40,772 nucleotides of DNA, taken from assembly GCA_945889495.1 (NCBI GenBank), contig CAMDBU010000036.1, forward strand, positions 1 through 40,772. The letters run 5' to 3'. The position numbers were made by a program, and so were the translations under genes. Below, one piece after another: positions 30,745-36,916 of this stretch. A model generated the notes under the pieces. The model was not told where the DNA came from. It searched no databases and saw only the letters and a list, made by a program, of their open reading frames with translations. Each line of letters opens with the position of its first letter. The stretch's first letter is position 1. Source of the DNA: Syntrophobacter sp. SbD2 (lineage in GTDB: Bacteria; Desulfobacterota; Binatia; UBA9968).

Positions 30745-31110
30745 CGTCATTCCCGCGCACGCGGGAATCCAGGTTCAAACCGTCCTAAACGATCTCATCG
30801 CACAAATCTTTCCACTGCGGATTGTTCTCTTCGATCAACTCCAGCTTCCAGGCGCGATTCCATTTCTTCAACTGTTTCTCCCGCGCAATAGCTGCCAGCA
30901 TATCGCCGACTAACTCATAGTAAACCAAACGATGCACTCCGTACTTTTTCGTAAACCCATCAACCGCACCGGATCGATGCTCATGCAACCGTTTCAGCAG
31001 GTCGCTGGTGACACCGATATAAAGTGTGCCGTTTGGTTTACTGGCTAGAATATATACAGCTGGCTGCCTATCCATGACAAACCTGGATTCCCGTTTTCAC
31101 GGGAATGACG
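30745..31110 (+). mobile_element. Candidate mobile unit: GIY-YIG gene bounded by inverted REP-like palindromes
   Basis: The bounding repeats are 30745-30775 and 31080-31110, each 31 nt, in inverse orientation. The stem of the first is ATTCCCGC/GCGGGAAT with a 4-nt loop. The second, read on the minus strand, has ATTCCCGT/ACGGGAAT with a GAAA loop. Both carry the inward CCAGGTT tail. The gene stop is 9 bp from one repeat and its ATG 4 bp from the other, so the unit contains little else. No convincing target duplication is seen. Mobility is an inference. Confidence 0.6.
30785..31075 (-). CDS. GIY-YIG nuclease family protein
   Basis: This 96-residue single-domain nuclease has VYIL (residues 7-10) and LYIG (18-21) as the GIY and YIG strands, the catalytic Arg29 in LLKRLHEHR, a conserved YELV segment near residue 53, and the metal-ligand Glu66 in IAREKQLKKWNRAWK. 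It closes with IEENNPQWKDL, as in the YhbQ-like group. Such proteins cut one or both DNA strands using one metal ion. Upstream of its ATG the sequence reads CCAGGTTTGTC, so the AGG of the repeat tail is the only ribosome binding site candidate. It is inserted between the two hydantoinase genes on their strand. Confidence 0.92.
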   Translation of the reverse strand: MDRQPAVYILASKPNGTLYIGVTSDLLKRLHEHRSGAVDGFTKKYGVHRLVYYELVGDMLAAIAREKQLKKWNRAWKLELIEENNPQWKDLCDEIV

Positions 31111-31187
31111 GACCCAGACACCGACTCGCAATATCTCGCCACTCACGATTCTTTTTATGGAATTTGTAATATGAAATCTGACATTCA

Positions 31188-33245
31188 TCATGCACCGTCT
31201 CCGAGGTACATGATGAGATGCCCATACTCGTTCACCGTCACCCGGTCGCCGGGCTCGACCACCGTGGTCGACGCGGTCTCTTCGATTATCGCTGGGCCGG
31301 AAATAACATTGCCGTGGAGCAGCTGGGCGCGGTCGTAGACTGGCGCTGAGAGCGAGCCGGCGCCGTCGAAGTTGACCGAGCGTTCGCCGCGGCGAGCCGC
31401 GGCTGGCGGCGTGGCGGCGCCTTTGGCGATCTGGGGGAATACCGGTTTGGTCAAGCGGCCGATGGCGGAGACGCGCAGGCTGACGATATCGGCGGACTCT
31501 TCCGGGGCGCTGTGGCTGTAGCGCAGGTCGTGGGCCGCGTCGAAGCGCCGCTTTACTTCAGCGCGGGCCGCTTCGTCGCCGACGTTGGCCGGCATCCCCA
31601 CAGCCACTGCGTGTTCCTGGCCGACGTAGCGCATGTCGGCGGCGCGCTCGAAGGCGATGCGGTCGAGCGCGATGCCGGAGTCGAGTAAGGCCTGGCGCCC
31701 TTCGTCTTCCAGAGCTCTGAACTGCGCTTCCAAATCGCTCATCGCTAGATCGTCCAAGCGCTCGAACAGCGTCTGGACATAGTCGCGGCGCAGGTCGGCC
31801 ATCAGCATACCGAGGGCGGAGAAATGGCCCGGCGCGTTGGGAATGATAATCTTGCCGATGGACAATTCCTTGGCCACCGACGCCGAGTGCAGCGGCCCGC
31901 CGCCGCCGTAAGCAACTAGCGTGAAATCGCGCGGATCGAGACCGCGCTCCAAGGTCACATGGCGCACCGCGTTGGCCATCGCCGAGGTCGCCACTTGCAA
32001 CATGCCAGCGGCGGCGCGCTCCAGCGACACGTTCAAAGGCGCGGCGAGCTTTTCCGCCAATGCCGTTTGCGCCGCGGCGCGGTCCAAGCGCATCTCGCCG
32101 CCGAGAAAATTCTCCGGCGACAAGCGGCCGAGCACGACATTGGCGTCGGTCACCGTCGGTTCGGTGCCGCCGCGGCCGTAACTCGCCGGCCCGGGCTCGG
32201 CGCCGGCGCTCTTGGGGCCGACGTGCAAGCCGCCACCTTCGTCGACAAAGGCGATGCTGCCGCCGCCGGTACCGACATCGACAATGTCCAACACCGGGAT
32301 GCGGATCGCCAAACCTTCGTTGTAGCCGCCAATAAAATAATCCGGCGACAAGCTCGGCTCGCCGCGCCGGATCACGCAGGCCTTGGCCGTGGTCCCGCCC
32401 ATGTCGAAGGCGATGGCAGCATCGAGCTCAAGTAATTCGCATAGCGCCATGGTGCCAACCACGCCGCCCGCTGGACCCGACTCCATCATCTGGATGCACT
32501 GGCGGCGCGCCATCTCGACATCGGACAGGCCGCCGTTAGACTGCATAATCATCAAGCTGCCGGCAAATTTGTTTTGCTTGAGGCGCGCTTCGAGATCGGC
32601 CAAATATTGGCTGACTTTGGGACCGACGTAGGCGTTGGCCGCCACCGTCGAAGTGCGCTCGTACTCGCGATACTCGCGCGATAGTTCATGGGACACGCTG
32701 ACAAACAGTTTGGGATTGGCGGCCAGCAGAACCTCGCGCATGCGTAGCTCATGGGCCGGCGCGCGGTAGGAGTGCAGAAACAGGATCGCCACCGCTTCGA
32801 AGCCTTCTTCCTTGATGATCCGCGCCACCTCGCGCGCCTCGGCGTCATCGAAGGGCGTGCGCACTGAGCCGTCGGCGAGCATGCGCTCGGTGATCTCAAA
32901 AATATCCTCCCGCGGGATCAGCGGCCGGTGCTTGCGAAAGCGCGGATTGAACGATTCGGGCCGGTTGATCCGGCCGATCTCGTAAACATCGCGGAACCCT
33001 TTGGTCGTCACCAGCGCCGTCTTGGCCCCCTTGCGCTCGATCACCGCATTGACGACAACAGTCGAACCGTGGATCAACGTCTCGGTCTCCGGGAAACGCA
33101 CCGAAGCCTTGACCAAGCCATCGAGCACGCCTTTAGCCAATTCATTGGGCGTCGAAAGCGTTTTCGCCAGCGACAAACCGCTCTTGGCCTCATCGAACAC
33201 CACTACGTCGGTGAATGTACCGCCTATGTCAACTGCGACTCTCAA
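31188..33245 (-). CDS. Hydantoinase A/oxoprolinase family protein
   Basis: The protein has 685 residues. It starts at TTG 33245, with GGAGG four bases upstream. It opens with the phosphate-binding MRVAVDIGGTFTDVVVFD of the ASKHA-like HyuA fold. LIHGSTVVVNAVIERKGAKTALVTTKGFRDVYEIGR follows at about 57-92, MESGPAGGVVG near residue 261, AFDMGGTTAKACVI near 282 and DVGTGGGSIAFVD near 320. The family couples ATP hydrolysis to opening of cyclic imides or to carboxylation. It is the probable partner of hydantoinase B downstream; the usual short gap between them is about 480 bp here because of inserted repeats and the nuclease. Confidence 0.93.
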   Translation of the reverse strand: MRVAVDIGGTFTDVVVFDEAKSGLSLAKTLSTPNELAKGVLDGLVKASVRFPETETLIHGSTVVVNAVIERKGAKTALVTTKGFRDVYEIGRINRPESFNPRFRKHRPLIPREDIFEITERMLADGSVRTPFDDAEAREVARIIKEEGFEAVAILFLHSYRAPAHELRMREVLLAANPKLFVSVSHELSREYREYERTSTVAANAYVGPKVSQYLADLEARLKQNKFAGSLMIMQSNGGLSDVEMARRQCIQMMESGPAGGVVGTMALCELLELDAAIAFDMGGTTAKACVIRRGEPSLSPDYFIGGYNEGLAIRIPVLDIVDVGTGGGSIAFVDEGGGLHVGPKSAGAEPGPASYGRGGTEPTVTDANVVLGRLSPENFLGGEMRLDRAAAQTALAEKLAAPLNVSLERAAAGMLQVATSAMANAVRHVTLERGLDPRDFTLVAYGGGGPLHSASVAKELSIGKIIIPNAPGHFSALGMLMADLRRDYVQTLFERLDDLAMSDLEAQFRALEDEGRQALLDSGIALDRIAFERAADMRYVGQEHAVAVGMPANVGDEAARAEVKRRFDAAHDLRYSHSAPEESADIVSLRVSAIGRLTKPVFPQIAKGAATPPAAARRGERSVNFDGAGSLSAPVYDRAQLLHGNVISGPAIIEETASTTVVEPGDRVTVNEYGHLIMYLGDGA

Positions 33246-33323
33246 TGGGCCTCCATGCTAAATCAAAATTGCCGACTTTGCGGACCGGTAATCATCGATG
33301 AAAAGAAAAAGACGCACGCCAGA

Positions 33324-33749
33324 CTACCTGCCCACGAGCGTGAAACCGTATTGTTTACTTGCCTCGGAAAAGTGCCGGTCGAACGCAAAAGCTTGCCGGC
33401 AGCCGGTCTCTTCCATTAGCCGAAGACTTGAGCAATCAACGACGCCCCAACTTTTATCTCGATAGCGCCAGAAGAGTTGCAACGCTTCGGATTCCACGCG
33501 CTCGTTGATTTTAATTAGACTCACCACTGACGGCCGGCAAATGCGCTCCCAAAGCCTGCCTGCCTGATGATATCCCAACTTTGTCTTGACGATGCTCAAA
33601 GCCTCGTAAGCCGTCCACGTCGATGTAATGAGCGGAGTTTCAGCACGTAACAAAGTTTGATAGGCGCGTATGCCGTCGGCGTGATAACGGTCCGACCGAT
33701 TCGCAATGGCTACCCACGCGGAGGCGTCGACGAAGACCGGTTCATTCAT
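33324..33749 (-). CDS. PIN-domain ribonuclease toxin (VapC-like)
   Basis: This 141-residue PIN protein has four acids at the expected positions: Asp8 in FVDASAW, Glu49 in TAYEAL, Asp105 in WGVVDCSSLRLMEE and Asp124 in AFAFDRHF. This is the metal-binding set of VapC-type endoribonucleases. Its start overlaps the end of the upstream small gene by four bases, as in many toxin-antitoxin operons. The target RNA is unknown. It lies 78 bp after (on the + coordinate) the start of hydantoinase A and is transcribed in the same direction. Confidence 0.88.
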   Translation of the reverse strand: MNEPVFVDASAWVAIANRSDRYHADGIRAYQTLLRAETPLITSTWTAYEALSIVKTKLGYHQAGRLWERICRPSVVSLIKINERVESEALQLFWRYRDKSWGVVDCSSLRLMEETGCRQAFAFDRHFSEASKQYGFTLVGR

Positions 33750-34015
33750 TTGTCGCCGCGCAAGTAGGCTCGCATATTCTCAGCGAGGTCCTTCGGGCCA
33801 GCGCCGATTCCGGCAATGCCCATGGCCCAGCGAATTTCCTTTGCGTCCCGCTTCACAGGCTTGCCCAGCCGCTTTTTCGCTTGGGCTAAACTCATGGCTG
33901 GACTGAGCGCATCGTTGCGCGACGATGCACGACCATAGCGTACGCCTGCTTCCTGGACACGAGGTTCGGTTTTTTCTCGGCGTGCGTTGTGACCCGAATA
34001 TTTCTTTGCTTTCAT
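33746..34015 (-). CDS. Putative VapB-type antitoxin
   Basis: The 89-residue protein is highly basic at its N-terminus (MKAKKYSGHNARREKTEPRVQ). A helical middle (SLAQAKKRLGKPVKRDAKEIRWAMG) and a C-terminal tail (PKDLAENMRAYLRGDK) follow. I do not recognise a named antitoxin domain. The role is inferred from size, charge and the four-base overlap with the PIN toxin gene. A GGGAGCATCGT precedes the ATG. The protein could bind its own promoter region through the basic N-terminus. Confidence 0.68.
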   Translation of the reverse strand: MKAKKYSGHNARREKTEPRVQEAGVRYGRASSRNDALSPAMSLAQAKKRLGKPVKRDAKEIRWAMGIAGIGAGPKDLAENMRAYLRGDK

Positions 34016-34056
34016 ACGATGCTCCCAGCCACGCCCTTCATTCTATCAAGGCGAAG

Positions 34057-34245
34057 TCAGCCGTCAAACCGAGATTCTGGTGAAGTCCAATCCAATCCGA
34101 TCGTTGAAAACTTGCGCGGCGTCAATTCAGCCAGCGTACCCGATACCAGGACGCCGATGGTCGGCACCTTGCCTAGTCGTTGCGCTTGGACGGATGCACC
34201 CAGCCCCAACAAAAGCACGCATCTAACAATGCGATAACGATTCAT
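34057..34245 (-). pseudogene. N-terminal remnant of an ABC_sub_bind receptor
   Basis: The 62-codon frame encodes a signal peptide (MNRYRIVRCVLLLGLGASVQA) followed by QRLGKVPTIGVLVSGT. This matches the start of the ABC_sub_bind receptors at 23695-26738 (for example AGKLPRIGILFIGG). After about residue 40 the sequence diverges and stops, about 270 residues too early. It is therefore a degraded fourth member of that family, next to the VapBC-like pair. Confidence 0.7.
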
Positions 34246-34333
34246 CCACGCACCTTCCTTGATTCAACCATCTATGACATTTAGACCGAGCTCTGTCTGA
34301 GATATGTAATTTGGAATTTGTAATCGCCGAGCC

Positions 34334-34672
34334 CTACCCGCACCGATGATTGGCGAGAAACTCACCGAGCCAGCGATTCCACGCCAGATCGATCTCATGA
34401 AGCGCCACCGCGTGGCGCTGATCGCCAAGCGCGCCGTCGAGCAAAGTGATTACTCGTAAATCGACCTCGGCCAAATGTGGATCGGCGCAGAAGTTGTCGC
34501 GCACGACCACCGCTCCGGTCGCTTGCAACTCCGCCAGCGCCTGATCCATCTCGACCTTGCCAAGTTTGAAACGCCGCAACCCGGCGAGCAACTCGGTGGC
34601 GAACAGCGCTTTCTTGCCGCGGCCGCTGAGCACTTCGATGACCGACTGCTTGGGACTGGCTGGATCGCTCAT
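34334..34672 (-). CDS. Small protein of unknown function, possible winged-helix fold
   Basis: I do not recognise a family for this 112-residue protein. Its first half (KALFATELLAGLRRFKLGKVEMDQALAELQATGAVVVRDN) has the helix, turn, helix, strand order of a winged-helix domain, with GKVEMDQALAELQATG as a possible recognition helix. The second half (EVDLRVITLLDGALGDQR) is helical. It is downstream of, and co-directional with, the receptor gene at 34765, with 92 bp between. AT-rich ATTCCAAATT-type repeats stand on both sides, and its ATG lies a few bases from one of them. It could be a regulator; confidence in expression is moderate. Confidence 0.55.
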   Translation of the reverse strand: MSDPASPKQSVIEVLSGRGKKALFATELLAGLRRFKLGKVEMDQALAELQATGAVVVRDNFCADPHLAEVDLRVITLLDGALGDQRHAVALHEIDLAWNRWLGEFLANHRCG

Positions 34673-34675
34673 TGA

Positions 34676-34763
34676 TTAATTCCAGATTCCAAATTCCATA
34701 TTCCAAATTTTCGGAAAACCGGAATGCCGACCGACCAATCTGTAATCTGAAATTTGGAATTAC
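34676..34763 (+). repeat. ATTCCAAATTCC-type repeat block
   Basis: AATTCCAGATTCCAAATTCC with ATATTCCAAATTTTC (34679-34712) faces TCTGTAATCTGAAATTTGGA (about 34739-34758) in inverse orientation. The same unit appears at 34299-34322 beyond the small gene and around the hydantoinase gap. It fills the space between the small gene and the receptor gene. Confidence 0.6.
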
Positions 34764-34764
34764 T

Positions 34765-35751
34765 TCACGGCACCTTGTAGCCAAGTTCCCGTGCGACCTC
34801 CCGCGCCAGCCGGTCGTCGGCGATTTCTTCAAAGGCCACCTTGCGGTCGGTGAACTGGCCGGCGGCTTGGAGCGATTTAATAATCAGCTCCATGCCCTCG
34901 CGGGTCGGCACGCCGCTGCCGCTGACGGTTCTTTTGAGCGCCTCGAAGGTATCTTCGGCGGCTTCCTTGTCGACCTGCAATTGCTTCACTATCATCGCCA
35001 CGGATTTTTCCTTGGAGCGCAACACCTCCTGCTTCGCCAGCTGCATGGCGCGTAACACCCGGCGCACTTCGTCGGGCCGGTTGCGGATGGTCGACAGCAT
35101 GGTGGTCAGACCGCCGAGCGGCATCTTGACCTTGGCGCCGACGTCGAGCACTTCGCGAAACTTCTTGCGCTTGGCGTAGAAATCCAACGGCGGATTGAAT
35201 ATCGCCGCGTCCACGGTGCCGGTCTCCAGAGCCGGCAACAGCTGCGGCCCGCCGAGCACGACGTAGACGAAGTTTTTGGGATTCTCGCCGGCCCCTTCAA
35301 GGGCGATCTGCAAGGCCACATGGGATGTGCCGCCCAGGCCGGTAATGCCGATCTTCTTACCGCGCAGCTCGCGCAGGGATTGAATCTCCGGCCGCGCCAT
35401 CAACGAATAGATCAACTGATCCGAGGCGAACCAGACCCCGCGCGATTGCATACCACGCAATGTCGCGCTTACCGAAGCCGGGCCGACGCCGGAAAAATAC
35501 TGAATCTCGTTGGCCATCAGCGCCATGTTGCCGATTTGCGAGCGAATCTGCACGAGTTCAACATGCAAACCGTTCTCTTCGAAGATTTTCCATTGAATGC
35601 CGCCGTACAAGGCCAGGCAACAAATCCCACCGCTCGGATAAGCGATGCGCACACGGGTGAGTTTATCCTGCGCCACAGCACTCGGAGCAAACCCGCCCAT
35701 CAGACCCAGAGCCACACCGAAGCCAACGATTCTCTTTGCCAACATATCCAT
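34765..35751 (-). CDS. ABC transporter substrate-binding protein (NMT1/SsuA-like)
   Basis: The protein has 328 residues with a signal peptide ending near FAPSAVA (residue 27). WKIFEENGLHVELVQIRSQIGNMALMANEIQYFSGVGPASVSATLRG and ELRGKKIGITGLGGTSHVALQIALEGAG place it in the NMT1-like family. It is a paralogue of the receptor at 27874-28830, at the far side of the hydantoinase region. A double cysteine in GGICCLALYGG near residue 42 is unusual for a secreted receptor. It is divergent from the next receptor gene at 35844, with 92 bp between the starts. Confidence 0.86.
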   Translation of the reverse strand: MDMLAKRIVGFGVALGLMGGFAPSAVAQDKLTRVRIAYPSGGICCLALYGGIQWKIFEENGLHVELVQIRSQIGNMALMANEIQYFSGVGPASVSATLRGMQSRGVWFASDQLIYSLMARPEIQSLRELRGKKIGITGLGGTSHVALQIALEGAGENPKNFVYVVLGGPQLLPALETGTVDAAIFNPPLDFYAKRKKFREVLDVGAKVKMPLGGLTTMLSTIRNRPDEVRRVLRAMQLAKQEVLRSKEKSVAMIVKQLQVDKEAAEDTFEALKRTVSGSGVPTREGMELIIKSLQAAGQFTDRKVAFEEIADDRLAREVARELGYKVP

Positions 35752-35807
35752 AGCTAGCTGGTTTACGTCATCGAAATAGAGCCGTCAATCGACGCTCGGT
35801 CAGCGAG

Positions 35808-35836
35808 TTGACAGACTTTCCCGGCGCGTGTTTACT
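35808..35836 (+). promoter_or_regulatory. Candidate sigma-70 type promoter for a leaderless transcript
   Basis: TTGACA (35808-35813) is a perfect -35 consensus. It is followed by 17 bp and then TTTACT (35831-35836), a weaker -10 match. Transcription would start about seven bases later, at or next to the ATG at 35844. No ribosome binding site precedes that ATG, which fits a leaderless message. The prediction rests on sequence alone. Confidence 0.45.
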
Positions 35837-35843
35837 GCCGGTC

Positions 35844-36797
35844 ATGGTTTTGAAACACATTGTCGTTTTGCTCTGCCTATGCGTATGGAGCGCTCCGGTT
35901 TCCGCCCAGTTGAAAAAAGTCCGCTTCTCGGTGGCCGCGCCGTCCATCGCCGAGATGCCGTTCCGCATCGCCCAGATCAAAGGGTTTTACCGCGACGAAG
36001 GTCTCGACGTGGAAGTGATCTTCATCCGCGGTGCAGTGGGCATGCAGGCGTTGCTCGGCGGTTCGGTAGACTTCTCCTCGGCATCGGGATCGACCATCGC
36101 GGCGGCGGTGCGCGGCATTCCGGTCAAACTGGTCTTCACCGCCTCGGCCAAACCGCAGTTCGACATGGTGGCGTTGAAAGAAATCCGCTCCATCGCCGAC
36201 TTGAAAGGCAAATACATCGGTATCTCGTCGCGCGGCGGCGCCATCGATCTGCTGACCCAATTGATGGTGCAAAAGCATGGCTTGGTGCCCAACAAAGATG
36301 TCACCAGCCTGGTCATCGGCGGCCAGGAAGACACCGTCCTGGCGCTGCGCACCGGCCGCATCGCCGCGGCATTGCTAACCCCGCCGCGCCCGCTGATGCT
36401 GGCGCGCGAAGGCTTCAACCGCATCGGTTATTCCGGCGACTACATGCCGACCTACCCGAGCGGCGGCATCGGCGTCACCGACGACACCATCAAGAATAAG
36501 CCCAACGAGCTCTACGCCTTCGTCAAAGCCAGCGTGCGCGGTTTACAGTTCGCGCGCCAAAACCGCGCTGAGGGGAAAAAGATCTTGACCGACTATTTCG
36601 CGATCAAAGATCCTCAGCTTGCCGATCAATTTTTTGAACTGTACCTGAGCCGCCTGCCGGTGAACGGTTCCGCCGACGAAGCCTGGATGAAAGGGGCCAT
36701 TGAATTCACCCAGAAAAGTTTAGGCGACGCCGCCAAGGAAGCGACACCGGCACAGGTGTTCGATTTCAGCTTCGTGAATAAGGCGGCAAAACAGTAA
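35844..36797 (+). CDS. ABC transporter substrate-binding protein (NMT1/SsuA-like)
   Basis: I start at ATG 35844, giving 317 residues and a compact signal peptide (MVLKHIVVLLCLCVWSAPVSA). A TTG at 35808 falls in a promoter-like sequence and is less likely. The mature protein shows MPFRIAQIKGFYRDEGLDVEVIFIRGAVGMQALLGGSVDFSSASGSTIAAAVRG and DLKGKYIGISSRGGAIDLLTQLMV, the NMT1 pattern. It precedes the flavin monooxygenase on the same strand, separated by a perfect inverted repeat. The ligand may be the monooxygenase substrate, by proximity only. Confidence 0.87.
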   Translation: MVLKHIVVLLCLCVWSAPVSAQLKKVRFSVAAPSIAEMPFRIAQIKGFYRDEGLDVEVIFIRGAVGMQALLGGSVDFSSASGSTIAAAVRGIPVKLVFTASAKPQFDMVALKEIRSIADLKGKYIGISSRGGAIDLLTQLMVQKHGLVPNKDVTSLVIGGQEDTVLALRTGRIAAALLTPPRPLMLAREGFNRIGYSGDYMPTYPSGGIGVTDDTIKNKPNELYAFVKASVRGLQFARQNRAEGKKILTDYFAIKDPQLADQFFELYLSRLPVNGSADEAWMKGAIEFTQKSLGDAAKEATPAQVFDFSFVNKAAKQ

Positions 36798-36812
36798 CGG
36801 AGCCGGAGGTTC

Positions 36813-36885
36813 CTCTCGCAAAGGCGCAAAGACGCCAAGTTCGGAAAAATCCGACTTTCTTAACATCTTTGCGCCTTTGCGAGAG
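36813..36885 (+). terminator. Perfect 20-bp inverted repeat after a receptor gene (CGCAAAGG family)
   Basis: CTCTCGCAAAGGCGCAAAGA (36813-36832) pairs at all 20 positions with 36866-36885. Between the arms lies a small hairpin TCGGA-AAAA-TCCGA (36841-36854). It follows the receptor stop by 16 bp and lies before the monooxygenase ATG at 36917. It could terminate or process the transcript, though no T-run follows. Confidence 0.6.
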
Positions 36886-36916
36886 ATAATCCGACTCCGA
36901 AACTCGCAAGATAACC

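Larger units (their letters stand above)
30686..31185 (+). repeat. Outer imperfect inverted repeat (ATTCCAAATTC family) around the GIY-YIG unit
   Basis: TTCAGATTCCATATTCCAAA with flanking bases (about 30692-30717) faces GGAATTTGTAATATGAAATC (about 31158-31180) in inverse orientation, imperfectly. Similar AT-rich units recur at about 34299-34322, 34679-34712 and 34738-34763. The REP-flanked nuclease unit sits between the two arms. Confidence 0.55.

Noticed and set aside
30785-31075. Reading the GIY-YIG gene as a homing endonuclease in an intron or intein
   Set aside because: It lies between genes rather than within a conserved coding sequence. No intron structure or intein splice motifs are present, and the bounding elements are REP-like palindromes.
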